Positions 32,600-41,259 of a stretch of DNA of 64,000 nt are shown here, piece by piece. Position 1 is the stretch's first letter. Every line of letters starts with the position of its first letter. Below the pieces are notes generated by a model. The model had not been told where the DNA came from, did no database searches, and saw only the letters and a program-made list of their open reading frames with translations. The stretch spans positions 310,001-374,000 of the forward strand of contig BIFP01000068.1 of the NCBI GenBank assembly GCA_005402585.1, given 5' to 3'. The translations under genes and the position numbers were made by a program. The stretch comes from Micromonosporaceae bacterium KJ-029 (GTDB lineage Bacteria > Actinomycetota > Actinomycetes > Mycobacteriales > Micromonosporaceae).

Positions 32600-34876
32600 G
32601 TGTCAACACACCGACGAGCCTGGCAAAAGCGGGCCGGTGTGGTCGTGGCGCTGGTTGTCGGTGCCTTGCTCGCCGTCCCCGCCACACCCGCCCTCGCCGC
32701 ACCGAGCGTCAACAACGTGTCGGCCTCCCCGAGCGCGGTGGAAGCGGGCAAGACCACCACGGTGAGTTATTCGCTCAGCTTCGAGGAGGGCTCAGTCCCT
32801 GCGGACGTCACCGTCACCTCGAACAACAGGAGGCTGAGCTGCGTCGATGGCTGCGAGCGCAGGCGGGTCGACTCCAACGGCACGTTCCAGGCGACTTTCC
32901 GACTCGCCAATGACGCTTCCAATGGATCGGCCACCATCACCGTCAAGGCCGTCGACTCCCAGGGAGTGATCCGGCAGACGGAAGAAGCATCGACCACCGT
33001 AACGATGATTGCCGCAGCGCCGCCGACCACGGAGGCGCCGCAGACGCCGCAGACGGTGCGGTCGATCTCCGGCCGGGTCGTGAACCAATCCGGCGAGGCG
33101 GTGCCGGGCGCGTACGTCCTACTCAAGGACAGCGCCGGCAAACAGCGGAACACCACCAGCAACAACGCCGGCAACTTCCAGTTCACCGGCACCGAGGACA
33201 ACCCCATCGCCCCGGGACGGATCGACATCGGGGCGAGCGCAAACAACGTCAACGGCGTCTCGAACTTCAACGCCAGCGCGGGCCAGAGCATCACCGGGCG
33301 GCGGATCGTCCTGCCGATCCAGGCGTCGACCAGCCCGAGCGCCACTCCGTCGGCGACCGAGTCGGCGGTGCCCACCGAGGACCCGTTCGCCGATGAACTC
33401 ACCGACGAGGAAGAGGACACCGCCGGCGAGAGCGTCGCGGCCCAGACCCCGGCCGGGAACGAGGACTCCGGCGGCTTCGGCAACTGGCTGCTGATCCTGC
33501 TGGGCGGCCTCTTCGTGGCCGTCGGTGTCGGCACGATCGTGCTGCTCTGGATGAAGCGCAAGGAGAACGAGGACGCCGAGACCGAGGGCGACGCCCCGGC
33601 GGGCGCGCCGGCCGGCGCGGTCCCAGCGGCCCGGGGCTCGTTCGCGGGTGCGGACGACCAGACCCGGGTGGTGAACCGGGTCGGCTCCGCGCCGGATCCG
33701 ACCATGGTCGGTGGCCCCGGGATGAGCAACGCGCCGACGATGATGCACCAGCCGGTCGTCGACGACGTCCCGCCGGACCCGTACGGCGCCCCTCCGCAGT
33801 CGTACGGCGCCGGGACAGGGTCGGGGCAGGGCTGGTCCGGTGGCGGCTACGGCGACGAGCCCGGCGGCTACGGAGCCCCCGGCTACGGCAACGCCCCCGC
33901 CTCCGGTGGCGGCTATGGCAACGCCCCTTCGTCCGGTGGCGGTTACGGCAACAGCCCGTCCTCGGGTGGTGGCTACGGCAGCCGCGACTACGGCGCCGGC
34001 AGCGGCGGGTCGGACTACCCGCCGGCTGGCGCCGGTGCCGGCTACGGCGACCGGTACGACGAGCCGACCGGCCGCTACACCGGTGACGAGACCCGCTACC
34101 CCGCCCCCGCCGACCCGTACGCGACCGGCCTGTACGAGCCCGGCGCGGGCCAGGGCTACGGCCAGTCCGAGCCCACTGGCGGCTACGGCCAGTCCGAGCC
34201 GACCGGCTACGGCCGCAACGAGCCGGCTGGCGGCTACGGCCAGGGCGACACGACGCGCGGGTACGGGCAGGGCGAGCCCACTGGCGGGTACGGGCAGTCC
34301 GAGCCCACTGGCGGTTACGGCCAGTCCGAGCCGACCGGCTACGGCCGCAACGAGCCGGCTGGCGGCTACGGCCAGAACGACGCCGCCGGAGGCTACGGGC
34401 AGGGCGAGCCGACCGGCGGGTTCGGCCAGAGTGACGCCCCCGGCGGGTACGGCCAGAATGGCGCCAGCGGGGGTTACGGCCAGAGCGAACCCACTCGGGG
34501 CTACGGGCAGGGCGAACCGGGCGGCGGCTACGGTCACGGCGCGGAACCGGGCGGCGGCTACGGCCAGGAGCCCGCACAGCAGCGCGGCGGTTACGACACC
34601 ACCGGCTACAACGACCAGGGCCGCTACGACCAGGGTGGTGGCTACGGCCAGAGCGGCGGAGGCTACGGCCAGGAGCCCCCGCAGCAGCGCGGTAGCTACG
34701 ACAACACCACCTACGACCCGGGCGGCTACGGCCAGAGCGGCGGAGGCTACGGCCAGGAGCCCCCGCCGCAGCAGCGCGGCGGCTACTACGGCGACCCGGC
34801 GCAGACCCCCCGTTCCCGGCCGGACGGCCCGGCCCAGGATCGCGGCGGTCGCCGGCTGGACTGGCTGGACGACTGA
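32600..34876 (+). CDS. Single-span membrane protein with Ig-like ectodomain and long GYGQ-repeat cytoplasmic tail
   Basis: A 758-residue protein. The signal peptide (1-33) is followed by an Ig-like beta domain (about 35-140) and a carboxypeptidase-regulatory-like domain (about 150-235, SISGRVVNQSGEAVPGAYV). Next are an acidic linker, one transmembrane helix (about 295-320) and a basic stop-transfer WMKRK. The last ~430 residues are low-complexity, Gly/Tyr/Gln/Pro/Glu-rich, with dozens of GYGQ(S/G/N)EPTGG units. Topology places this tail in the cytoplasm. Tails of similar composition in eukaryotic FUS-like proteins phase-separate. The GTG at 32600 has GGAAGG eight bases upstream. Function is unknown; a sensor or envelope scaffold is possible. 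Confidence 0.8.
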   Translation: MSTHRRAWQKRAGVVVALVVGALLAVPATPALAAPSVNNVSASPSAVEAGKTTTVSYSLSFEEGSVPADVTVTSNNRRLSCVDGCERRRVDSNGTFQATFRLANDASNGSATITVKAVDSQGVIRQTEEASTTVTMIAAAPPTTEAPQTPQTVRSISGRVVNQSGEAVPGAYVLLKDSAGKQRNTTSNNAGNFQFTGTEDNPIAPGRIDIGASANNVNGVSNFNASAGQSITGRRIVLPIQASTSPSATPSATESAVPTEDPFADELTDEEEDTAGESVAAQTPAGNEDSGGFGNWLLILLGGLFVAVGVGTIVLLWMKRKENEDAETEGDAPAGAPAGAVPAARGSFAGADDQTRVVNRVGSAPDPTMVGGPGMSNAPTMMHQPVVDDVPPDPYGAPPQSYGAGTGSGQGWSGGGYGDEPGGYGAPGYGNAPASGGGYGNAPSSGGGYGNSPSSGGGYGSRDYGAGSGGSDYPPAGAGAGYGDRYDEPTGRYTGDETRYPAPADPYATGLYEPGAGQGYGQSEPTGGYGQSEPTGYGRNEPAGGYGQGDTTRGYGQGEPTGGYGQSEPTGGYGQSEPTGYGRNEPAGGYGQNDAAGGYGQGEPTGGFGQSDAPGGYGQNGASGGYGQSEPTRGYGQGEPGGGYGHGAEPGGGYGQEPAQQRGGYDTTGYNDQGRYDQGGGYGQSGGGYGQEPPQQRGSYDNTTYDPGGYGQSGGGYGQEPPPQQRGGYYGDPAQTPRSRPDGPAQDRGGRRLDWLDD
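34141..34790 (+). repeat. Tandem coding repeats (GYGQ/EPTGG units)
   Basis: Degenerate direct repeats of about 24-30 bp encode GYGQSEPTGG-type units; two longer blocks (about 34153-34230 and 34285-34362) are almost identical. Such DNA is prone to slippage, so repeat number may vary between strains. Confidence 0.8.
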
Positions 34877-34931
34877 CTGAGTTAGGGCCTGTGTCGAAGC
34901 TCGACCGAGGACTTCGACCAGGCCCCAAACG

Positions 34932-34967
34932 GTGAGCCCCGCCGGTGCGACCACCGGCGGGGCTCAC
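34932..34967. terminator. Bidirectional terminator
   Basis: A perfect 16-bp stem (34932-34947 with 34952-34967) and CGAC loop are followed by GTTTGT, between the repeat-protein gene and the convergent phosphatase gene. A weaker hairpin with one bulge precedes it at about 34885-34926. Confidence 0.8.
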
Positions 34968-34972
34968 GTTTG

Positions 34973-35728
34973 TCAGGCGGCGGAGAAGACGCCCTGACGC
35001 AGCAGGGGAACGACCTCGGAGGCGCCGACGCGTACGGCGATCTCGACGTCCTCGGGAAATCCGCCCTCGATCAGCTCACGGCCGGAGACGCTGCCCCGGA
35101 CCGCCGCCGGCACGTCTGGGGTACTGGCCAGTGCGGCGAGCGCCATCGCCGCCTCCACCGAGAGGCCGCCCGGCGCTCCGGAGAGAGCGTCCAGCACGAT
35201 GGCGGCGCCGAGCTGGTCCTCCACCGAGGGGCGCAACGAGCCGTCCGGCCATCGTTCACCGGCGGCGACCACGCCGATCGGAGCGGCGGTCGAGCCGTAC
35301 CCGTGCCGTAGCAGCCAGCGCCCGACGGCGTGGGCGTTACGCAGGTTGGCCGCGACCACCGGATGTCCGGTGGCGCTGGCGGCGGCGCTGATCGCCGAGC
35401 CGTCGGGCGAGGGCAGCACCAGGTCCGGCACGACCGGCGCCCGGCTCAGCGCGGCCGGCGACAGTGACCACGGATGTTCCGGGGTGACCTGCCGGCGCCC
35501 GGTCGCGGCGACCGCGCCGACCCGGAAGGCGTACTCGGCGGCCTGCTCACCCCAGGGAAACGGATGGACGCGCATCCCGCGCCCGACCGCCACCTCAACG
35601 GTGGTGGTGAACGAAAGCACGTCCACCACCACCAGTACCGCGCAGACCCGGCCGAGTTCGGCCGCCCCCGCGAGGCCCCAGTCGAACCGGGCCCCGGATC
35701 CGGGTTGGGCGTGGACGGCCGCGGCCAA
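34973..35728 (-). CDS. 2-phosphosulfolactate phosphatase-like (ComB family)
   Basis: A 251-residue protein of the ComB family. Segments VLVVVDVLSFTTTVEVAVGRG, AANLRNAHAVGRWLLRHG and VVAAGERWPDGSLRPSVEDQLGAA fit the family. ComB removes phosphate from phosphosulfolactate in methanogen coenzyme-M synthesis. In actinomycetes without that pathway the true substrate is unclear. I chose a TTG at 35728, 4 bases after the purL stop, with TGAGG just before it. A GTG at 35770 inside purL is also open. The gene ends the purS-purQ-purL transcript. Confidence 0.75.
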   Translation of the reverse strand: MAAAVHAQPGSGARFDWGLAGAAELGRVCAVLVVVDVLSFTTTVEVAVGRGMRVHPFPWGEQAAEYAFRVGAVAATGRRQVTPEHPWSLSPAALSRAPVVPDLVLPSPDGSAISAAASATGHPVVAANLRNAHAVGRWLLRHGYGSTAAPIGVVAAGERWPDGSLRPSVEDQLGAAIVLDALSGAPGGLSVEAAMALAALASTPDVPAAVRGSVSGRELIEGGFPEDVEIAVRVGASEVVPLLRQGVFSAA

Positions 35729-35732
35729 CGCC

Positions 35733-38549
35733 TCAGCGCTCGTCGGACGCGGGAGGCTGCTCGGTGGCACCCGACTGCGGAGCGCCGGCCTCGGGTTGGC
35801 CTTCGGCCGGAGCACCGTGGCCCGCCGGCCCGTCACCGGCCGCAGCCGTCGGGGCGGCAACCGTGCGGACAGGCGGGGTGGCCCGCTCGACCGGCCGGTC
35901 GACCGCCTCGGCGGCCGGCTCGCCCGGGTCCGAGCCCGGCGCGGAGGCCTCCGGAGTCGGCTCGGCCTCGGACACGGCGACGTCGACCGCCGGAGGAGCC
36001 TCGGCCGCGACACCGGGCGACACCGCCGCGGCGGCCGGCTCGTCCGACACGTTCGGCAACGGCGCCTCGACGGCGTCCGGAGCCGTTACGTCGAACGGCT
36101 GCACCCCGCCGAAGAGGCTCGGCAGCGTGCCGGTGTGCGCCTCGCGCAGCTCGTCCAGCCCGATCCGGAACTGGCCGTGCACCTCCAGCGCGCCCCCGGC
36201 CGGGTCGGTGACCCCGATCAGCTCCCACGGCACGCCGTGCTCGGCGCAGAGCGCGGTGAACGCCTTCTCGTGGCCGCGCGGCACCGAGGCCAGTACGCGA
36301 CCGGCGGACTCGCTGAACAGGAAGACGAACGGCATTGAGCCGCCCTCGAACCGTTCCGGCACCGCGATCCGCGCGCCGACGCCGTGCCGCAGGGAGGACT
36401 CCACCAGGCTCTGCGCGAGCCCGCCGTCGGAGAGGTCGTGCGCGGAGCTGAGGTGCCCCACCCGGGCGGCATCGGCCAGCAGCCCGGCGAGCTGCTTCTC
36501 GCGGGCCAGGTCGACCTGCGGGGGTACGCCGCCGAGGTGCTCGTGGGTCACCCAGGCCCACTCCGAGCCGGACAGCTCCACGTGCGTCTCGCCGAGCAGG
36601 AAGAGCTGGTCGTGGTCGCCGCCGGGACGCGGGACGAAGCCCGAGGCGACCCGGTCGGCCACGTTCTCCAGCACGCCGAGCACACCGACCACCGGCGTCG
36701 GGTGGATCGCCGCCGCCCCGGTCTGGTTGTAGAAGCTGACGTTGCCACCGGTCACCGGGATGCCCAGCTCGGCGCAGCCGTCGGCCAGGCCGCGTACGGC
36801 CTCGGCGAACTGCCACATCACGCCCGGGTCCTCCGGGGAGCCGAAGTTCAGGCAGTTGGTGACCGCGATCGGCGTCGCCCCGGTCACCGCGACGTTCCGG
36901 TACGCCTCGGCCAGCGCCAGCTTGGCGCCGTGGTACGGGTCGAGCCGGGCGTACCGGCCGTTGCCGTCCAGCGACAGCGCCACGCCCAGGCCGGTCCGCT
37001 CGTCGATCCGGATCACGCCCGAGTCCTCCGGCTGGGCGAGCACGGTGTTGCCCAGCACGTAACGGTCGTACTGCTCGGTGACCCAGGTCTTGTCGGCGAG
37101 GTTGGGCGAGGCGATCATGCGCAGCACGGTCGCGCGCAGCGCCTCCGGGTCGACCGGTCGGGGCAGCGTCTCGGCCCGGTCGGCCTGGAGCAGGATCAGG
37201 TCGGCCGGCTCGCGCATCGGGCGGGCGTAGACCGGCCCGTCGTCCACCAGCGAGCCCGGCGGCACGTCCACCACCTGCTGGTCCCGCCAGGTGATCAGCA
37301 GCCGGCCCGGCTGGCCGTCCGGTTCAGGCGCGGTGACCTCGCCGATCGCGGTGGCCAGCACGCCCCACTTCTCGCAGGTCTTGAGGACCGCGTCGAGGTT
37401 GGCCGGCTCGACGACCAGGAGCATCCGCTCCTGCGACTCGCTGGCGAGGATCTCGTGCGGCTCCATCGACGGCTCGCGCAGCGGCACCCGCTCCAGCCAG
37501 ACCCGCATGCCGGTGCCGGCCGCCGCGGCGGTCTCGGTGAGCGCGCAGGTGAGCCCGGCGCCGCCGAGATCCTGGATGCCGGTGACGAGCTGGGCGTCGT
37601 ACAGCTCCAGGCAGGCTTCGATGAGCAGCTTCTCGGTGAACGGGTCGCCGACCTGCACGGACGGGCGGCGCTGCTCGCTGCCCTCGGTGAAGGTGGCGCT
37701 GGCCAGTACCGAGACGCCGCCGATGCCGTCCCGGCCGGTCTTGGCGCCCATCAGCACGACGACGTTGCCGGGGCCGGCGGCGGCCTTGTTCTGCAGGCGG
37801 CTCACCGGCAGGACGCCGAGGCAGAGCGCGTTGACCAGGGGGTTGCCCTGGTAGCACGGGTCGAAGACCACCTCGCCGCCGATGTTCGGCAGGCCGAGGC
37901 AGTTGCCGTATCCGCCGACGCCGGCGACCACACCGGGCAGTACCCGGGCGGTGTCGGGGTGCTCGGCGGCGCCGAAGCGCAGCGGGTCCATCACCGCCAT
38001 CGGGCGGGCGCCCATGGCGAGGATGTCGCGAACGATGCCGCCCACGCCGGTCGCCGCACCCTGGTACGGCTCGACGAAGCTCGGGTGGTTGTGCGACTCG
38101 ACCTTGAAGGTCACCGCCAACTCGTCGGAGACCCGCACCACGCCCGCGTTCTCACCGATGCCGGCCAGCAGCCGGTCACTCGGCGGCGCCTTCTCGCCGA
38201 ACTGCCGCAGGTGGACCTTGCTGGACTTGTAGGAGCAGTGCTCGCTCCACATGATCGAGTACATCGCCAGCTCGGACTGAGTCGGCCGGCGGCCCAGGAT
38301 GTGCCGGATGCGGTCGTACTCGTCGTCCCGAAGCCCCAGCTCGGCGTACGGCTGGAGTTCCTCCGGGGTGCCGGTGGCGCGCGGGACGGTGTCCAGCCCG
38401 TCGACCCAGTCGGTGGGCTCCGCCGCGGCGGCGTGCCGGGCCGGGGCTGCCTGCGGCGCGACGGCGGCAGGGCGCGGCTGGACCGGCTGCGCCGGCGCGG
38501 CCGGGAATGCCTCCGGGGTCTCCCGTACCGGGTCCGGATGCGTGGTCAT
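35733..38549 (-). CDS. purL: Phosphoribosylformylglycinamidine synthase, large subunit
   Basis: A 938-residue ATP-dependent amidotransferase subunit that works with PurQ and PurS in purine step 4. Conserved parts are MWSEHCSYKSS, VESHNHPSFVEPYQGAATGVGG, IQDLGGAGLTCA and SSAHDLSDGGLAQSLVES. The usual C-terminus LPSLFGG occurs near residue 815, but about 123 further residues follow. They are Ala/Pro/Glu-rich with no predicted fold. The N-terminus also has a ~45-residue disordered lead. The ATG at 38549 is preceded by GAGGAGAGG. It lies 67 bp downstream of purQ. Confidence 0.94.
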   Translation of the reverse strand: MTTHPDPVRETPEAFPAAPAQPVQPRPAAVAPQAAPARHAAAAEPTDWVDGLDTVPRATGTPEELQPYAELGLRDDEYDRIRHILGRRPTQSELAMYSIMWSEHCSYKSSKVHLRQFGEKAPPSDRLLAGIGENAGVVRVSDELAVTFKVESHNHPSFVEPYQGAATGVGGIVRDILAMGARPMAVMDPLRFGAAEHPDTARVLPGVVAGVGGYGNCLGLPNIGGEVVFDPCYQGNPLVNALCLGVLPVSRLQNKAAAGPGNVVVLMGAKTGRDGIGGVSVLASATFTEGSEQRRPSVQVGDPFTEKLLIEACLELYDAQLVTGIQDLGGAGLTCALTETAAAAGTGMRVWLERVPLREPSMEPHEILASESQERMLLVVEPANLDAVLKTCEKWGVLATAIGEVTAPEPDGQPGRLLITWRDQQVVDVPPGSLVDDGPVYARPMREPADLILLQADRAETLPRPVDPEALRATVLRMIASPNLADKTWVTEQYDRYVLGNTVLAQPEDSGVIRIDERTGLGVALSLDGNGRYARLDPYHGAKLALAEAYRNVAVTGATPIAVTNCLNFGSPEDPGVMWQFAEAVRGLADGCAELGIPVTGGNVSFYNQTGAAAIHPTPVVGVLGVLENVADRVASGFVPRPGGDHDQLFLLGETHVELSGSEWAWVTHEHLGGVPPQVDLAREKQLAGLLADAARVGHLSSAHDLSDGGLAQSLVESSLRHGVGARIAVPERFEGGSMPFVFLFSESAGRVLASVPRGHEKAFTALCAEHGVPWELIGVTDPAGGALEVHGQFRIGLDELREAHTGTLPSLFGGVQPFDVTAPDAVEAPLPNVSDEPAAAAVSPGVAAEAPPAVDVAVSEAEPTPEASAPGSDPGEPAAEAVDRPVERATPPVRTVAAPTAAAGDGPAGHGAPAEGQPEAGAPQSGATEQPPASDER

Positions 38550-38616
38550 GACCTCTCCTCGTTGCGCTCGCCGCCCGACGGGCGGGTGAGCCGACCGATG
38601 ATCCCGCCGCGGACGG

Positions 38617-39300
38617 TCACGCCGGCGCCCCCACCAGGTGCTTCAGCACCGAGGTGAAGAAGCCGAGGCCGTCGAGGGAGGGGCCGGTGAGCGCCTCCAC
38701 CGCGTGCTCGGGATGCGGCATGATGCCGACCACGTTGCCGGCGGGGTTGGTGATCGCGGCGATGTCCCGCTGCGACCCGTTGGGGTTGCCGCCGACGTAC
38801 CGGGCGACGACCCGGCCCTCGGCTTCGAGTTCGTCCAGCGTCGCGGGGTCGGCGACGTAGCAACCCTCGCCGTTCTTGACCGGGATCAGCACCTCCTGGC
38901 CCGGCTGGAAGGCGTTGGTCCAGGCGGTGCCGACCGACTCGACACGCAGGATCTGATCGCGGTTACGGAAGTGCAGGTGCTGGTTGCGGGTGAGCGCGCC
39001 GGGCAGCAGGTGGGCCTCGCAGAGGATCTGGAAGCCGTTGCAGATGCCGAGCACCGGCAGGCCCCCGGCGGCGGCGTCCACGATCGTCTCCATCACCGGG
39101 GCGAACCGGGCGATGGCGCCGCAGCGCAGGTAGTCACCGTAGGAGAAGCCCCCGGGCAGGACGACGGCGTCCACCCCGTGCAGCGACGGGTCGCCGTGCC
39201 AGAGGCGGACCGGCTCCGCGCCGGCGATCCGGACGGCCCGGGCGGCGTCCCCGTCGTCGAGCGAGCCGGGGAACGTCACCACACCGACCCGCGCGGTCAC
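38617..39300 (-). CDS. purQ: Phosphoribosylformylglycinamidine synthase, glutaminase subunit
   Basis: A 227-residue class-I glutamine amidotransferase supplying ammonia to PurL. The nucleophile Cys is in GICNGFQIL, and the His/Glu pair in MPHPEHAVE. Its GTG start overlaps the purS stop (GTGA), so translation is coupled. Confidence 0.95.
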   Translation of the reverse strand: MTARVGVVTFPGSLDDGDAARAVRIAGAEPVRLWHGDPSLHGVDAVVLPGGFSYGDYLRCGAIARFAPVMETIVDAAAGGLPVLGICNGFQILCEAHLLPGALTRNQHLHFRNRDQILRVESVGTAWTNAFQPGQEVLIPVKNGEGCYVADPATLDELEAEGRVVARYVGGNPNGSQRDIAAITNPAGNVVGIMPHPEHAVEALTGPSLDGLGFFTSVLKHLVGAPA

Positions 39301-39560
39301 GAGCGGGCGTCCGCGGGCTCGTCGGCCTCGACCAGACGGACGGTGAAGTCCTCGATGACCGGGTTGGCGAGCAGCTTGTCGGCGATCTCCCGGGCCCGGT
39401 CCAGATCCGGTTCACCGGTGAAATCGATCTCGATCCGCCTGCCGATCCGAACCGAGGCGACATCGTTGACGCCGAGCCGGGGCAGCGCGTTTGCGACGGC
39501 CTGGCCCTGAGGATCGAGAATCTCGGGCTTGAGCATGACGTCGACGACGACGCGAGGCAC
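39297..39560 (-). CDS. purS: Phosphoribosylformylglycinamidine synthase, PurS subunit
   Basis: An 87-residue small subunit linking PurL and PurQ. The pattern VVVDVMLKPEILDPQGQAVANALPRLG is diagnostic. The GTG at 39560 has AGGAG seven bases upstream. It is the first gene of the purS-purQ-purL operon; two near-identical 18-bp direct repeats lie about 150 bp upstream. Confidence 0.95.
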   Translation of the reverse strand: MPRVVVDVMLKPEILDPQGQAVANALPRLGVNDVASVRIGRRIEIDFTGEPDLDRAREIADKLLANPVIEDFTVRLVEADEPADARS

Positions 39561-39704
39561 TGGGCACTCCTGACTGTGTACGCAGTTGGGTGCCGACCCA
39601 CAACGGGCGAGCGCAGCCAGCCTACCTGGCAGATAGCGCGCTAGACGCACCGGTCGGACGCCGTCAGGGCAGTGCTCGACCCTACCCGCACGGCCCCTTC
39701 GGGA

Positions 39705-39744
39705 CCGATACGGGTTCGTTGCGATCCCGATACGGCTTCGTTGC
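39705..39744. repeat. Two direct 18-bp repeats upstream of purS
   Basis: CCGATACGGGTTCGTTGC (39705-39722) recurs at 39727-39744 with one change. The 22-bp period equals two helical turns. The region lies between divergent purS and the protease gene and may be a regulator binding site. The 397-bp interval holds no other gene I can support. Confidence 0.6.
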
Positions 39745-39819
39745 CGGATTTTACGACGGGTCGGGGCGAAAGCCGCCGGGGAGATCCGGCTGTTACATCG
39801 CCTTGTTTCAATGAATCTC

Positions 39820-39848
39820 TTGTGAAACACCTCACCGGGCCCTACGGT
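39820..39848 (+). promoter_or_regulatory. Promoter of the serine-protease gene
   Basis: TTGTGA (39820-39825) and TACGGT (39843-39848) with a 17-bp spacer, about 110 bp before the GTG start. Confidence 0.6.
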
Positions 39849-39957
39849 ACATCGTCAGATGTCGATTTATCGGCGTCGCGGTGACGGACCACCCTCACCC
39901 GCCACCGCAGGTCGACCCGGGCAAACCCGGGTCCCCGAACCCCGAAGGAGCCCTACC

Positions 39958-40638
39958 GTGCGCATCCGATCTCTGATCGCGGTCCTCGCCACAGCCCTGG
40001 CCGGCGTACTCGGCGCCAGCTCGGGCGCCGTCGCCGCCCCCGTCAGCCCGTACATCATCGGCGGCGGCACCGTCTCCTCCGCGCCGTGGGCCGCTGCGGT
40101 CTTCAGCAACGGCTCGTTCACCTGCTCCGGCACGATCATCGCGCCGCAGTGGGTGCTCACCGCGCGGCACTGCCTCGGCGGCACGATGTCCGTCCGGGTG
40201 GGCAGCGTCTACTACGCCTCGGGCGGCGTCACCCGCACCGTCAGCGCCACCTACAGCCGCTACGACCTGGCCCTGATGCGGCTGTCCAGCTCGGTGAGCA
40301 CCAGCTACGTCAGCCTGGCCAGCAGCAACCCACCGATCGGCTCGACCAACTCGATCTACGGCTGGGGCATGACCTGCTACAGCGGCTGCTCGGCGTCGCC
40401 CCAGCTCAAGACCGCGAGCGTCCAGGTGACCAGCAACAGCGCCAGCGACGCGTACGGCGGGCAGGCGATCCGGTCCTCGCGGATCAACGGCAACGCCTGG
40501 CGGGGCGACTCGGGCGGCCCGCAGTTCTACAACGGCCTGCAGGTCGGCGTGGCCTCCACCGCCGACGGCGTGACCATCCAGAACTACGGCAGTGTCGCGT
40601 ACAACCGGGCCTGGATCACCTCGGTGGCCGGTGTCTGA
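39958..40638 (+). CDS. Secreted trypsin-fold serine protease (S1 family)
   Basis: A 226-residue exported protease. The signal peptide (about 1-27, ending AVAA) leads directly into the IIGGG chain start. The triad is His71 (LTARHC), Asp103 (YDLALM) and Ser185 (GDSGGP). The residue six before the serine, which sets trypsin specificity, is Asn rather than Asp, so Arg/Lys preference is not assured. There is no carbohydrate- or cell-wall-binding domain. The GTG at 39958 has AAGGAG seven bases upstream. It is a single-gene unit. Confidence 0.9.
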   Translation: MRIRSLIAVLATALAGVLGASSGAVAAPVSPYIIGGGTVSSAPWAAAVFSNGSFTCSGTIIAPQWVLTARHCLGGTMSVRVGSVYYASGGVTRTVSATYSRYDLALMRLSSSVSTSYVSLASSNPPIGSTNSIYGWGMTCYSGCSASPQLKTASVQVTSNSASDAYGGQAIRSSRINGNAWRGDSGGPQFYNGLQVGVASTADGVTIQNYGSVAYNRAWITSVAGV

Positions 40639-40767
40639 CGGTTAGCGCCCAGGGCGGCGCGGATGGTGGGCTACGCGCCCGCCGTCCGCGCCGCGCCGTT
40701 TTTCAGCATCCGATCAGGTGAACAAGGCTCATGATGGGCCGCAGTGGTGCCTGCCAGCATCGGAAAC

Positions 40768-41229
40768 GTGCTGGTCGTGACGACGGATCAACTACCCGGC
40801 TACGAGATCCGCCAGATCCTCGGCGAGGTGGTCTCATCGATGGCAAGGACCCGCAACCCGTACCGCGAGGGCGTGAAGAACCTGCGCGGTGGCGCGTACG
40901 ACCCGATGGCGCCGGACAACCTCACCCGGTGGCGTACCGACTCGGTTGCCCGGCTCGGCGAGGAGGCCCGGCGGCTCGGCGCGAACGCCGTGGTGGGGAT
41001 GCGGTTCGACAGCCGGGACTGCGGCGAGATGTGGATGGAGATCTGCGCGTACGGCACGGCCGTGATCGTGGTGGCCAAGGTGCCCGACGTCATGCCGCCC
41101 GACCAGCCCCTGGTCGCCGCCGAAACAGCCCAGGACCCAGCCTTCGCCGAGGAACTCGGTGGCATCGCCGAACCGGCGAGCGCCCCCAACCTCTCCACCG
41201 CCGCCGAAACACCCACCCGCGACTCCTAG
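40768..41229 (+). CDS. YbjQ/UPF0145 family protein
   Basis: A 153-residue cytoplasmic protein of the DUF74 family, which forms pentamers with possible metal binding. The core VVTTDQLPGYEIRQILGEVVSS, YDPMAPDNLTRWRTDSVARLGEEARRLGANAVVGMRFD and MEICAYGTAV is typical. The last ~40 residues are Pro/Ala/Glu-rich and look disordered. The GTG at 40768 follows a GGAAAC site; a GTG three codons later is possible. The function is not established. Confidence 0.8.
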   Translation: MLVVTTDQLPGYEIRQILGEVVSSMARTRNPYREGVKNLRGGAYDPMAPDNLTRWRTDSVARLGEEARRLGANAVVGMRFDSRDCGEMWMEICAYGTAVIVVAKVPDVMPPDQPLVAAETAQDPAFAEELGGIAEPASAPNLSTAAETPTRDS

Positions 41230-41256
41230 CCCCACCGCCTTCTGGCGGGGGTGGGC
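41229..41256. terminator. Hairpin between convergent ybjQ and purB
   Basis: An imperfect GC-rich stem (GCCCCACC-GCC against GGC-GGGGGTGGGC) with a TTCT loop fills the 30-bp gap. Confidence 0.55.
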
Positions 41257-41259
41257 CGA

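Noticed and set aside
39641..39835. Short frames between purS and the protease gene
   Set aside because: They have no ribosome site, no family features and are disrupted by the direct repeats.
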